From Flavobacterium oncorhynchi (GTDB lineage: Bacteria > Bacteroidota > Bacteroidia > Flavobacteriales > Flavobacteriaceae): a DNA stretch of 64,000 nucleotides. Shown piece after piece: positions 9,681-18,373 of this stretch; the stretch's first letter is position 1, and the number at the start of each line of letters is the position of its first letter. Under the pieces are notes generated by a model, which worked only from the letters and a program-made list of their open reading frames with translations, had not been told where the DNA came from and did not search any database. The stretch is from positions 1 through 64,000 of the forward strand of contig NZ_MUHA01000031.1 in assembly GCF_002217355.1 (NCBI RefSeq), written 5' to 3'. Made by a program: the position numbers and the translations under genes.

Positions 9681-11162
9681 GTGAATACAAAATCATATTT
9701 CTTTCAGTCTTTTGCAATCGTAGCATTAGCGTTTGTAGCTTTCATTGGATTTAAGCAAATCTTGCCAGATAAGATTTTTTCTGACAGTAAAGTAGATTCA
9801 AAAAATGTACTAATCGACAGTCTGCTTCTAGAGTCTGTTGCAAAAGATTCTTTGTCTTCAAAAAGCGACAGTATTGAGGAAAGCGAACGTAAACTTGGAC
9901 AGGAAAAAATTGTTTATGATGCATCTGAAGGAATCGAATTTCCATCAGAAACTTTTGATAATTATAAAGGATATCAATACTTGATTTCTTTTTACGAAAA
10001 ATTATACCAGCTGGAACAAAATCCGCAAAGTAAAGTACGAATTGCTTATTATGGAGATTCGATGACAGACGGAGATTTAATTGTACAAGATGTTCGAACG
10101 AATTATCAAGATCGCTTTGGCGGAAATGGAGTAGGTTTTGTGCCTATAACATCAGAATCTGCAACCTCACGCGGATCAGTAAAATCAACTTATTCTAAAA
10201 ACTGGAAAACCCAATCGTATTTAAATGTAAAAAGACCAACAAGTCCTTTTGGTGTAAACGGACATGTGTTTTTTGCAAACGACAAATCAAACACTACTTG
10301 GGTTCAATATGAAGCCGGACTTCCAAAACATACAAAAACCTTAGATAATCCAACGTTATTTTACGGAAGATCTTCTAAAAAAGGAAATGTAAACTTTATA
10401 ATCGGAAAAGATACACTGCGAAAAACGCTGGCTCCAAGTAATCTAGTAAACAGTTTAAAAGTGACTTCAGGAAGTATAAAAGCATTTAAAGCAAATTTTA
10501 TTCACGCTGATTCAATTCCAATTTACGGATTTAATTTTGACAACGGCAGCGGTGTTCATGTTGATAATTTCTCTCAAAGAGGAAATTCAGGTCTTCCAAT
10601 TTCTATGTTCGATGCCAATGTGATGAAAGCTTTTAATAACAGCTTAAAATACGATTTGATTATTCTTCATTACGGAACAAACGTATTGAATTATGGAACT
10701 AAAAATTATTTTTGGTATGAAAAAGGAATGACAAAAACCGTTAACAAAATAAAAGAGTCATTTCCGGGAGTTTCTATTTTAATTGTTTCAACAGCAGATA
10801 AATCGACTAAATATGATTTAGAAATGAAAACAGATTCTGCCGTAGTTCCTTTAATGAAAGCTCAAAAAAGATATGCATTAGAAACAGAATCCGGATTTGT
10901 CAATTTATATACCTTAATGGGTGGTGACGGTTCGATGGTAAAATGGGTTGACGAAGCTCCAGCAAAAGCCAATAAAGATTATACGCACTTTAATCAAAGA
11001 GGTGCAAAAGCAATTGGTAATTTGTTGTATAATCAATTAAATAAAGGTTACGAACAGTATAAAGTTTTACGTGAAAAACGCGAATCAGGCGTTACAACTA
11101 GAACAAGTAAAAAGCCCAAAACAGATTCCGTATCTGTAAAAATAGACAGCGTAAATGAATAG
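9681..11162 (+). CDS. SGNH/GDSL-type hydrolase, membrane-anchored, O-acylation cassette
   Basis: A 493-residue SGNH-fold protein, probably a periplasmic esterase or acyl transferase. It starts at GTG. One N-terminal membrane segment (about 8-27) anchors it. Block I is YYGDSMTDG with the likely nucleophile Ser127, and block V is DYTHFNQRG with Asp433 and His436. HYGTN supplies the block-III Asn. The next gene, also SGNH, overlaps its end by 8 bp, and an MBOAT acyltransferase follows. In alginate and peptidoglycan O-acetylation an MBOAT channel passes acyl groups to an SGNH partner outside the membrane, so this is probably one acceptor-side enzyme. The polymer modified is unknown. The C-terminal 35 residues are Lys/Ser-rich. 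Confidence 0.8.
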   Translation: MNTKSYFFQSFAIVALAFVAFIGFKQILPDKIFSDSKVDSKNVLIDSLLLESVAKDSLSSKSDSIEESERKLGQEKIVYDASEGIEFPSETFDNYKGYQYLISFYEKLYQLEQNPQSKVRIAYYGDSMTDGDLIVQDVRTNYQDRFGGNGVGFVPITSESATSRGSVKSTYSKNWKTQSYLNVKRPTSPFGVNGHVFFANDKSNTTWVQYEAGLPKHTKTLDNPTLFYGRSSKKGNVNFIIGKDTLRKTLAPSNLVNSLKVTSGSIKAFKANFIHADSIPIYGFNFDNGSGVHVDNFSQRGNSGLPISMFDANVMKAFNNSLKYDLIILHYGTNVLNYGTKNYFWYEKGMTKTVNKIKESFPGVSILIVSTADKSTKYDLEMKTDSAVVPLMKAQKRYALETESGFVNLYTLMGGDGSMVKWVDEAPAKANKDYTHFNQRGAKAIGNLLYNQLNKGYEQYKVLREKRESGVTTRTSKKPKTDSVSVKIDSVNE

Positions 11163-12576
11163 ACTAATTATTTTCTTTTGTTGTCTTTTTTTCTCAACAA
11201 ACGATAAAGCTCCCAAGACAGATTCACTTTCAATAACAAAAAATATGATTCATAAGATTGATACAGCAGTAATTGAGCCTATTTCAGGTAATCAAATTTA
11301 TAATGCAGTTGTATTAGAGTCGTTTTTTAAGAAAGTAAAGGATAATGAAAGCAATAATAATCATAAAATAAATATTGTCCACATTGGAGATTCTCATATT
11401 CAGAGTGATTTAATGACCAATGAAATCAGGAAAAATCTCCAGCAAAAATTTGGAAATGCTGGACGAGGTTTAGTTTTTCCTTATCAATTGGCAAAAACAA
11501 ATGGTTCTTACAACGAACGTTTTTATTCAAACAGAGCATGGGAAAGCTATCGCAATATTCATCCTTTTAAAAACTGTCCTGTTGGTTTAAGCGGAATTGC
11601 ACTTTGGAGGGATAATGACGGTTTTGTTGTTGAGTTGAATATTAAAGATGCAGCTTATAAATTTAATTCCATTTATATTATAACACCTCAAAATCAGGAT
11701 ATGTTTAATTTGGCGACATCAACCCAAACAAAAACAATTCAGACAACAGAGCGAAAAGTCATTACACATAAAATAAAAAAAGGAGAAGCAATTTCGACAA
11801 TTGCAGATAAATACAATGTGTCGATTGCCGAAATAAAAAGAGACAATCACTTAAAATCTAATAATATTCGTGCAGGAAGAACATTAAAAATTTCAACCAA
11901 CGAAACTAGACCAAAGAATATTGTAAGTTCAGAATTTGTCACTTTAGATTTAGAATCAGATTCATTTTCTCATACCTACCATTCAGAAAAAGCGCTGGAT
12001 AAGATTTATCTGCTTCCCAACAAAAATGCGGAGAAATATGAGCTTAACGGAATTGTTTTAGAGAAAGATGCTCCAGGGATTATTTATAGCGGAATTGGTG
12101 TGAATGGTGCAAAATTTTCAGATTATAATAAGTACCCTTTGTTTTTTGAGCAGTTAAAATCATTGCATCCAGATTTGTTGGTTCTTTCGCTGGGAACAAA
12201 CGAAAGTTATGATCATATGGAAAGTGCTGCCTATATAGGAGAATTACGTGATTTTATAAAAAAAGTAAAAGAGCATAATAGTAATGTTTCTATAATAGTT
12301 ACAACTCCGCCGCCTTCGCTGCTCAAAGCTAGAAGACCAAATATTTACATTAGAGATTACGCAAAAAGTATTCTTGAAATTGCAAAAACAGATGGTTTTG
12401 CAGTTTGGGATTTATATGGAGAACTTGGCGGAATGGACGGAATTCGAAATTTGAAAACTACCGGATTAATTGGGCCAGATTGGGTTCATTATTCCAAAAA
12501 AGGATATGAAAAACAAGGCAGTTTGTTTACAGAGGCATTTTTAAAAGCATACGAAAATTTTAAATTAAAGAATTAA
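11155..12576 (+). CDS. SGNH hydrolase with an inserted LysM domain
   Basis: A 473-residue exported SGNH protein with a short N-terminal signal (LIIFFCCLFFS). Block I is HIGDSHIQSD with Ser80 as the likely nucleophile. SLGTNES (Asn349) is block III, and PDWVHYSKKG supplies the Asp/His pair near 448-451. A LysM domain at about 203-247 (THKIKKGEAISTIADKYNVS, then NNIRAGRTLKI) sits between blocks I and III. LysM binds peptidoglycan or chitin-like glycans, so the enzyme may be held on the cell wall. The gene overlaps its SGNH neighbour by 8 bp and lies 1 bp before the MBOAT gene, which implies translational coupling. Confidence 0.83.
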   Translation: MNRLIIFFCCLFFSTNDKAPKTDSLSITKNMIHKIDTAVIEPISGNQIYNAVVLESFFKKVKDNESNNNHKINIVHIGDSHIQSDLMTNEIRKNLQQKFGNAGRGLVFPYQLAKTNGSYNERFYSNRAWESYRNIHPFKNCPVGLSGIALWRDNDGFVVELNIKDAAYKFNSIYIITPQNQDMFNLATSTQTKTIQTTERKVITHKIKKGEAISTIADKYNVSIAEIKRDNHLKSNNIRAGRTLKISTNETRPKNIVSSEFVTLDLESDSFSHTYHSEKALDKIYLLPNKNAEKYELNGIVLEKDAPGIIYSGIGVNGAKFSDYNKYPLFFEQLKSLHPDLLVLSLGTNESYDHMESAAYIGELRDFIKKVKEHNSNVSIIVTTPPPSLLKARRPNIYIRDYAKSILEIAKTDGFAVWDLYGELGGMDGIRNLKTTGLIGPDWVHYSKKGYEKQGSLFTEAFLKAYENFKLKN

Positions 12577-12577
12577 A

Positions 12578-14257
12578 TTGATAACAATAGACAGCATTAA
12601 TGATTGGTTCATAGGTCATTTTGGTGCAATTACATTAGAACAAGTAAAAAGCTGGTTTATTTATAATCCAGACGAAAAACTATTATTTAATACGGGATTA
12701 TTCTTAGGATTATTTCTGGTTTTTTATTTTGTGTATGGTTTTTTGCGTAAAACATTTTATTTAAGATTAACGTACGTTATTCTCTTCTCGCTTTTCTTTT
12801 ATTATAAGTCAAGCGGAATTTATTTTTTACTGTTGCTGCTCTCTTCAGTTGTAGATTATGGGTTAAGCCAAATTATCTATAATGAAACAAAAGACAGTCG
12901 AAAAAAACTCTATCTGGTTATAAGTGTGATTCTAAATTTAGGATTACTTGGATATTTCAAGTATACCAATTTTATGATTGCGACTTACAATGATATGTTC
13001 AATGGCAATTTTAAACTCCATGATATTTTCCTTCCAGTCGGAATTTCATTTTATACTTTTCAATCGATGAGTTATATTATTGAAATTTACCGAGAAGAAA
13101 TTAAGCCTACAAAAAACTACATCGAATATTTGTTTTTCGTTTCCTTTTTCCCGCAGCTGGTTGCTGGACCAATTGTGCGTGCCAAAGATTTCCTGCCGCA
13201 GATTTATCAAAAATTAAATCTAACAAAAGAAGATGTCAACAACGCTTTGTTTTTGATTATTGGAGGATTAATTAAGAAAACAGTAATTTCAAATTACATT
13301 TCAGTAAATTTTGTCGACCGTGTTTTTGATACACCAATGAGTTATACTTCATTCGAAAACTTAATGGCATCTTACGGTTACGCTATCCAAATTTATTGTG
13401 ATTTCTCTGGATATTCAGATATGGCAATAGGAATCGCTTTATTGCTTGGATTCAAATTGCCAGCCAACTTTAGAACGCCATATAAGTCAACATCGATTAC
13501 AGATTTCTGGAGAAGATGGCATATTTCGCTTTCAACTTGGTTAAAAGATTTCTTGTACATTTCGATAGGCGGAAATAGAGAAGGATCATTTGCAGGATAT
13601 TTATTTCCGAGTTTATTCTTTTTCGGATTGCTGTTGTGGGGAATAACAAGTTACAGCACTAGTGTAATTCCGTTAATAATTGCATTTGGTTCAATTGCAC
13701 TTTTTTGCTTGTCTTTTTTACTTTCGAGCAAACGCCGACAAACTTTAGTAACAAATTTGAATTTGTTTACAACAATGCTTTTGGGAGGATTATGGCATGG
13801 AGCAGGAGCACAATTTATTGTTTGGGGAGCATTACACGGTTTAGCATTAGCTGTTCATAAGATTTTTATGGAATTCTTCCCTCCTAAAAAAGAAGGTTCA
13901 AATTTCTTGTGTAGATTCTTTTCAATAGTGATTACATTCCATTTTGTGGTTTTCTGCTGGATCTTTTTCCGTGCAAGAGATTTCGAAACCGCTTTGCAGG
14001 TAATCAATAATATTGGTCAGTTAACTTTTGAGCCAGAACATTGGCAGGCCATTATTTTAGGATATAAAAATGTGTTTTTATTAATGCTTTTTGGATACGT
14101 TTGGCATTTCTTGCCAGAAGTAATAACAGACAAAATGAAATTCGTTTTTGACAAAACACCATTATTATTAAAAGCTGTAATTCTAGGTTTCGTTTACTGG
14201 ATTGTTTATGCAACAGCAGTAGCCGGTTCACAGCCATTTATTTACTTCCAGTTTTAA
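12578..14257 (+). CDS. MBOAT-family membrane O-acyltransferase (AlgI/PatA-like)
   Basis: A 559-residue polytopic membrane protein of the MBOAT family, which moves acetyl or other acyl groups across the membrane for polysaccharide or peptidoglycan O-acylation. It begins at TTG, 1 bp after the SGNH-LysM stop. Family marks are FFPQLVAGPIVRA (about 191-203), YCDFSGYSDMAIGIA, FWRRWHISLSTWLKDFLYI and the catalytic-His segment GGLWHGAGAQF (His near 407). Length and motif order match AlgI and PatA proteins. Together with two SGNH proteins it forms a complete acylation module. The acceptor could be peptidoglycan (suggested by the LysM neighbour) or an exopolysaccharide. Confidence 0.9.
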   Translation: MITIDSINDWFIGHFGAITLEQVKSWFIYNPDEKLLFNTGLFLGLFLVFYFVYGFLRKTFYLRLTYVILFSLFFYYKSSGIYFLLLLLSSVVDYGLSQIIYNETKDSRKKLYLVISVILNLGLLGYFKYTNFMIATYNDMFNGNFKLHDIFLPVGISFYTFQSMSYIIEIYREEIKPTKNYIEYLFFVSFFPQLVAGPIVRAKDFLPQIYQKLNLTKEDVNNALFLIIGGLIKKTVISNYISVNFVDRVFDTPMSYTSFENLMASYGYAIQIYCDFSGYSDMAIGIALLLGFKLPANFRTPYKSTSITDFWRRWHISLSTWLKDFLYISIGGNREGSFAGYLFPSLFFFGLLLWGITSYSTSVIPLIIAFGSIALFCLSFLLSSKRRQTLVTNLNLFTTMLLGGLWHGAGAQFIVWGALHGLALAVHKIFMEFFPPKKEGSNFLCRFFSIVITFHFVVFCWIFFRARDFETALQVINNIGQLTFEPEHWQAIILGYKNVFLLMLFGYVWHFLPEVITDKMKFVFDKTPLLLKAVILGFVYWIVYATAVAGSQPFIYFQF

Positions 14258-14285
14258 AATAGCAGGTTCATAGATACAAAGTCAC

Positions 14286-14480
14286 AAAGGCGCAAAGGTT
14301 TTATTCTTTGCGCCTTTTTTTGTTTCTCGCAGATTTAGAAGATATTATCTTTACTCTAAAAAGTAATCTGCCCAATCTGCTAAATCTGCGAGAGTGAAAA
14401 AAATAATTTTCGCAATTAGGGAAATTCGTTTAATTCGTGGCAAAAAAACTTTGCGCCTTTGCGCCTTTGTGGCAAAAAAT
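14286..14480. repeat. Intergenic block of inverted repeats, first part a terminator
   Basis: The gap between the MBOAT gene and ffh holds stacked repeats. AAAGGCGCAAAG/CTTTGCGCCTTT (14286-14317) with a T-run probably ends the acylation operon. A perfect 14-bp pair, TCTCGCAGATTTAG (14325-14338) and CTAAATCTGCGAGA (14380-14393), follows. Then come ATTCGTGGCAAAAA and a direct doubling of TTGCGCC (about 14431-14475). Related 'gccacgaatt' and 'ggcgcaaag' words occur in other gaps of this window, so this is dispersed repeat sequence rather than a gene. Confidence 0.6.
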
Positions 14481-14495
14481 GCGTATAAATAAAAA

Positions 14496-14526
14496 TTGCC
14501 TGAAATAGCTATTTAGATTATCTTTG
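14496..14526 (+). promoter_or_regulatory. Promoter of ffh
   Basis: TTG at 14496-14498, a 20-nt spacer and TATCTTTG at 14519-14526 followed by CAC fit the Bacteroidota housekeeping promoter well. The ATG of ffh is 22 bp downstream. Confidence 0.7.
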
Positions 14527-14548
14527 CACTTCAAATAAAGAAAATAGT

Positions 14549-15901
14549 ATGTTTGATAATTTAAGTGATAAGTTAGATAAAGCGTTCCATATATTAAAAG
14601 GACACGGTAAAATTACAGAAGTAAACGTTGCCGATACCTTAAAAGAAGTTCGTCGTGCCTTACTTGATGCCGATGTTAACTTTAAAATTGCCAAAGATTT
14701 TACAACAAAAGTAAAAGAAAAAGCAATTGGTCAGGACGTTTTAACAACGCTTCAACCAGGACAATTATTGGTGAAGCTGGTAAAAGATGAGCTGACAGAA
14801 TTAATGGGAGGTGATGTTGCCGGAGTTAATTTATCTGGAAATCCAAGCGTTATTTTAATGTCTGGACTTCAAGGTTCTGGTAAAACTACTTTCTCAGGAA
14901 AATTAGCCAACTTCTTAAAAACAAAGAAAAATAAAAAACCACTTCTTGTAGCGTGTGATATTTACCGTCCTGCCGCGATTAATCAGTTGCATGTTGTTGG
15001 AGATCAAATAGGTGTTGAGGTTTACTCAGAACCAGAAAACAAAAATCCTGTAGAAATTGCTCAAAATGCAATTAAACATGCAAAAGCAAACGGTTTCAAC
15101 GTTGTTATTGTCGATACAGCCGGACGTTTAGCAGTTGATCAGGAAATGATGGATGAAATTGCACGTGTTCACAAAGCAATTCAACCACAAGAAACATTGT
15201 TCGTTGTAGACTCTATGACAGGACAAGATGCTGTAAATACAGCAAAAGCCTTCAACGATATCTTAAATTTTGATGGAGTTATCTTAACCAAATTAGATGG
15301 TGATACTCGTGGTGGAGCTGCAATCTCGATTAAATCGGTTGTAAACAAACCAATCAAATTTGTAGGTACAGGCGAGAAGATGGAAGCAATTGATGTTTTC
15401 TATCCAGATCGTATGGCTGAGCGTATTCTTGGTATGGGAGACGTTGTGTCGCTTGTAGAAAGAGCTCAAGAACAATTTGACGAAGAAGAAGCAAGAAAAC
15501 TTCAAAAGAAAATCGCTAAAAACGAATTCGGTTTTGATGATTTCCTAACGCAGATTCAACAAGTAAAGAAAATGGGTAATATGAAGGACTTGGTAGGAAT
15601 GATACCAGGAGCTTCAAAAGCCATGAAAGATGTAGAGATAGAAGATGATGCTTTCAAACATATTGAAGCAATCATTCACTCGATGACGCCGGGAGAAAGA
15701 AGTAAACCAGCCATAATCGACGTAAAAAGAAAAGCCAGAATTGCAAAAGGTTCCGGAACTAAAGTCGAGCAGGTAAATCAGCTGATGAAGCAGTTCGACC
15801 AAATGAGCAAGATGATGAAAATGATGCAAGGTCCGGGCGGAAAAAATCTGATGAAAATGATGGGAGGCATGAAAGGAATGCCAGGCGGAATGCCGAGATA
15901 A
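14549..15901 (+). CDS. ffh: Signal recognition particle protein Ffh
   Basis: GTPase subunit of the signal recognition particle. It binds signal sequences of nascent membrane proteins and, with SRP RNA, docks at FtsY. The 450-residue protein has the N-terminal four-helix domain (MFDNLSDKLDKAF; EVRRALLDADVN). The G domain follows, with Walker A GLQGSGKTT (about 105-113), DTAGRL (about 189) and TKLDGDTRGGA. The Met-rich M domain runs from about 330 to the end and finishes KMMGGMKGMPGGMPR. Full length with no anomalies. The gene has its own promoter and appears monocistronic; no SRP RNA gene was recognised nearby. Confidence 0.97.
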   Translation: MFDNLSDKLDKAFHILKGHGKITEVNVADTLKEVRRALLDADVNFKIAKDFTTKVKEKAIGQDVLTTLQPGQLLVKLVKDELTELMGGDVAGVNLSGNPSVILMSGLQGSGKTTFSGKLANFLKTKKNKKPLLVACDIYRPAAINQLHVVGDQIGVEVYSEPENKNPVEIAQNAIKHAKANGFNVVIVDTAGRLAVDQEMMDEIARVHKAIQPQETLFVVDSMTGQDAVNTAKAFNDILNFDGVILTKLDGDTRGGAAISIKSVVNKPIKFVGTGEKMEAIDVFYPDRMAERILGMGDVVSLVERAQEQFDEEEARKLQKKIAKNEFGFDDFLTQIQQVKKMGNMKDLVGMIPGASKAMKDVEIEDDAFKHIEAIIHSMTPGERSKPAIIDVKRKARIAKGSGTKVEQVNQLMKQFDQMSKMMKMMQGPGGKNLMKMMGGMKGMPGGMPR

Positions 15902-16029
15902 AGAAAAAAATGTTTAAGGTTTAAAGTTTCAAGTTGTTTGGAATTTTAGACCTTAAATTTTATAACTATATTAATTAGAGAAGCGGTTAACTTCTCACTT
16001 CTAACACAAAACATTTAACTTAAAAGAAA

Positions 16030-16917
16030 ATGCAGCTACTAGACGGTAAAAAAACATCTAACGACATTAAAAACGAAATTGCAGCCGAAGTTCAATCCAT
16101 AAAAGCAGCAGGAGGAAAAGTGCCTCATTTAGCAGCAGTTTTGGTTGGAAACAACGGAGCAAGTTTAACTTACGTAGGAAGTAAAGTAAAATCATGTCAA
16201 GAAATTGGATTTGATTCAACTTTAGTAAGTCTAGCGGAAACAATTACAGAAGAGGAACTGTTAGCTAAAATTAAAGAGTTAAACGAAGACGACAATTTAG
16301 ACGGATACATCGTTCAATTGCCGTTACCGAAACACATCGACGAGCAAAAAATCTTATTGGCAATTGATCCTGATAAAGATGTCGATGGTTTTCATCCAAC
16401 AAACTTTGGTAGAATGGCACTTGAAATGGAAAGTTTTATTCCAGCGACACCATTCGGAATTATGGAATTGCTTGAGCGTTACAAAGTTGAAACTTCAGGT
16501 AAACACACGGTTGTAATTGGACGAAGCCATATCGTAGGGCGTCCAATGAGTATCTTGATGAGCCGTAAAGGAAATCCTGGAGATTCAACTGTTACTTTAA
16601 CCCACAGCCGTACTAAAGACTTAGCCGAATTCACTAAGAATGCCGATATTATTATTACAGCTTTGGGAGTTCCTGAATTTTTAAAAGCCGATATGGTAAA
16701 AGAGGGAGTAACGGTTATCGATGTTGGAATTACGCGTGTAGACGATGCATCAAACCCAAAAGGTTATGTGATAAAAGGCGATGTCGATTTTGACGGCGTA
16801 AGCAAAAAAGCGTCATTCATAACGCCGGTTCCTGGTGGAGTAGGACCAATGACAATTGCAATGCTATTAAAAAATACACTTTTAGCGCGCAAAATGAGAA
16901 GTGCAAAAAATAAATAA
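16030..16917 (+). CDS. folD: Bifunctional methylenetetrahydrofolate dehydrogenase/cyclohydrolase FolD
   Basis: Cytosolic one-carbon enzyme that interconverts 5,10-methylene-THF, methenyl-THF and 10-formyl-THF using NADP. The 295-residue protein has the catalytic segment TYVGSKVKSCQEIG (about 48-61, with Tyr and Lys of the YxxxK motif). DGYIVQLPLPKH and DKDVDGFHPTN are the substrate loop, VVIGRSHIVGRPMS the Rossmann dinucleotide site, and PGGVGPMTIAML the C-terminal signature. Length and motifs are standard. It is probably transcribed alone or by read-through from ffh, 128 bp upstream, and is closed by a clear terminator. Confidence 0.97.
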   Translation: MQLLDGKKTSNDIKNEIAAEVQSIKAAGGKVPHLAAVLVGNNGASLTYVGSKVKSCQEIGFDSTLVSLAETITEEELLAKIKELNEDDNLDGYIVQLPLPKHIDEQKILLAIDPDKDVDGFHPTNFGRMALEMESFIPATPFGIMELLERYKVETSGKHTVVIGRSHIVGRPMSILMSRKGNPGDSTVTLTHSRTKDLAEFTKNADIIITALGVPEFLKADMVKEGVTVIDVGITRVDDASNPKGYVIKGDVDFDGVSKKASFITPVPGGVGPMTIAMLLKNTLLARKMRSAKNK

Positions 16918-16935
16918 TTTACTTCAAAATATTAT

Positions 16936-16967
16936 AATAAAGCCTATTCAAAAGAATAGGCTTTATT
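16936..16967 (+). terminator. Rho-independent terminator after folD
   Basis: Perfect 14-bp stem, AATAAAGCCTATTC and GAATAGGCTTTATT, with an AAAA loop and a following T-rich run. Confidence 0.85.
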
Positions 16968-16998
16968 GTTTTTAGTATTTAATTAATAGTTTAAAGTT

Positions 16999-17027
16999 TT
17001 GGTTCTTAAAAATAAAGGATACTTTTG
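16999..17027 (+). promoter_or_regulatory. Promoter of the corA-like gene
   Basis: TTG at 16999-17001, an 18-nt spacer and TACTTTTG at 17020-17027 followed by CACC match the Bacteroidota consensus. The leader to the likely ATG at 17137 would be about 100 nt, which is long for this window, and contains a 10-codon open frame. Confidence 0.65.
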
Positions 17028-17052
17028 CACCACTTAAAAAACACTTACCCAA

Positions 17053-17085
17053 ATGGACGATTATTATTCGTTAGTATTAAATTAA
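17053..17085 (+). other. Possible 10-residue leader ORF upstream of corA
   Basis: ATG at 17053 opens a frame reading MDDYYSLVLN and stopping at TAA 17083-17085, inside the long leader of the corA-like gene. It could be a regulatory leader peptide or chance. No attenuator-like hairpin was identified between it and corA, so I hold it only as a possibility. Confidence 0.2.
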
Positions 17086-17136
17086 AAACAGCTTTTGAAA
17101 TTTTCAAAATGCTGTGATAACACCCTGTATTTTGAA

Positions 17137-18063
17137 ATGAAAGCCTTTTACACAAATGACAACGGATTACTAGAAGTCTTAAAATGGACTCCAAATTGCT
17201 GGATTAATATTGAAAATCCATCCGAAGCAGAAAAAAAATACTTACTCGAAGAACTTCAAATTCCCGAAGCTTTTTACAATGATATAGAGGATATCGACGA
17301 AAGACCCCGTATCGAAATCGAAGACGGATGGACGCTTATTATTATGCGAGTTCCTATAAAAAGCAACGATATTAAACTTCCCTTTCAGACTATTCCGCTA
17401 GGCGTAATTTTTAGAGGTGATATCTGCGTAACAATTACTTTTTATAAAACAGAAATTATACATGATTTTATGTTGTATTCACGACGTAAAAACATTCAAG
17501 TTAAAGACAATTTTGATTGGGTTTTAAGGTTGCTTTTATCATCAAGCGTTTGGTATTTAAAATACCTAAAACAAATAAATCAGAAGATAAGACTAGCAGA
17601 AGACAATTTAGAAAAGTCAATTAAAAATGAAGAACTGCAGGCATTGCTCCAAATCGAGAAATGTTTAGTTTTCTTTATTACCTCATTAAAAGCAAACGAT
17701 GTTTTGTTTCATCGTATAAAAAATCTTCGAGCACATAAAGCAAGCTACGATCCGGATTTGTTAGAAGATGTAGAAATCGAATTAAGTCAGGCGCAGGATA
17801 CAGCCAATATTTATAGTAACATCTTAACAGGAATGATGGATGCATATGCATCTGTAATTTCTAATAATATGAATGATATAATGAAACAGATGACCTCAAT
17901 TTCTATCATCCTTGTGATTCCGACCTTAATTGCCAGTGTATATGGAATGAACGTGCCAAATGGTTTAGAAGAAAGCAAATACGGTATTTGGATTATTCTT
18001 TTTATTTCATTTCTATTATCAGCATTTGGGGTGTATATGTTTAAAAGAAAAAGATGGTTTTAA
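17137..18063 (+). CDS. corA: CorA-family magnesium/cobalt transporter
   Basis: Pentameric inner-membrane channel for Mg2+ (also Co2+/Ni2+). The soluble N-terminal alpha/beta domain has DIEDIDERPRIE and a long stalk helix. Two C-terminal membrane segments follow, the first ending in the signature YGMNVP (residues about 281-286 from this start), the second followed by the basic tail KRKRWF. An in-frame TTG at 17095 would add 14 residues (KFSKCCDNTLYFE), but ATG at 17137 begins MKAFYTNDNG, typical of flavobacterial CorA proteins, so I chose it. The 308-residue length is normal. It is a single gene between its own promoter and a terminator. Confidence 0.92.
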   Translation: MKAFYTNDNGLLEVLKWTPNCWINIENPSEAEKKYLLEELQIPEAFYNDIEDIDERPRIEIEDGWTLIIMRVPIKSNDIKLPFQTIPLGVIFRGDICVTITFYKTEIIHDFMLYSRRKNIQVKDNFDWVLRLLLSSSVWYLKYLKQINQKIRLAEDNLEKSIKNEELQALLQIEKCLVFFITSLKANDVLFHRIKNLRAHKASYDPDLLEDVEIELSQAQDTANIYSNILTGMMDAYASVISNNMNDIMKQMTSISIILVIPTLIASVYGMNVPNGLEESKYGIWIILFISFLLSAFGVYMFKRKRWF

Positions 18064-18082
18064 AAATAAAAAAATATTATAA

Positions 18083-18110
18083 AAGCTTGTTCGTAAGAAT
18101 AGGCTTTTTT
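18083..18110 (+). terminator. Terminator after corA
   Basis: Imperfect stem, AAGCTTGTTC with GAATAGGCTT and a GTAA loop, followed by TTTT. It resembles the folD terminator stem but is weaker. Confidence 0.6.
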
Positions 18111-18125
18111 CGTTTTACGCATTGG

Positions 18126-18237
18126 GCGTGACCATATTTACAAAAAGGCGCTCCAATCTTTGCGTTTATGTGCGCCTTTGTGCAAATATGGTCGGGCTAT
18201 CCATGCTGCTTCGGCAGCTTATTCCTATCCCTCACGC
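18126..18237. repeat. Structured GC-rich intergenic element (three-way junction fold)
   Basis: A closing stem pairs GCGTGA (18126-18131) with TCACGC (18232-18237). Inside it a near-perfect 20-bp arm runs from CCATATTTAC (18132 on) to the complementary segment ending at 18191. A second arm is GCTGC-TTCG-GCAGC (18205-18218), a classic UUCG tetraloop hairpin. The words GGGCTATCC and ATCCCTCACGC recur in flavobacterial intergenic repeats as I recall them. It could be a mobile REP-like element or a structured RNA. The remaining gap to 18324 shows nothing else I can name. Confidence 0.55.
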
Positions 18238-18324
18238 AGCTTACCAGACCTTGTGTTTTCTTGCATAGTTTTCACAACTTTGCAGGAATCTAAATTGTTA
18301 TCGAAAATATTTTATACTTTTTAC

Positions 18325-18369
18325 TTGCTAATTCAAAATAAATAATAACTTTGTACTGCAAAGTACTTT
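18325..18369 (+). promoter_or_regulatory. Promoter plus operator-like palindrome (site 1)
   Basis: TTG (18325-18327), an 18-nt spacer and TAACTTTG (18346-18353) form a promoter for the gene at 18374. Overlapping the -7 box is ACTTTG (18348-18353), a 5-nt spacer and CAAAGT (18359-18364), which merges into the palindrome AAAGTACTTT (18360-18369). The same arrangement recurs at 19307-19328. It is placed so that a bound repressor would block RNA polymerase. The winged-helix protein encoded between the two sites is the natural candidate. Confidence 0.6.
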
Positions 18370-18373
18370 TATT

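Noticed and set aside
17095..17136. TTG-initiated extension of the corA-like protein
   Set aside because: The added residues are unlike CorA N-termini, and an ATG gives the normal start.
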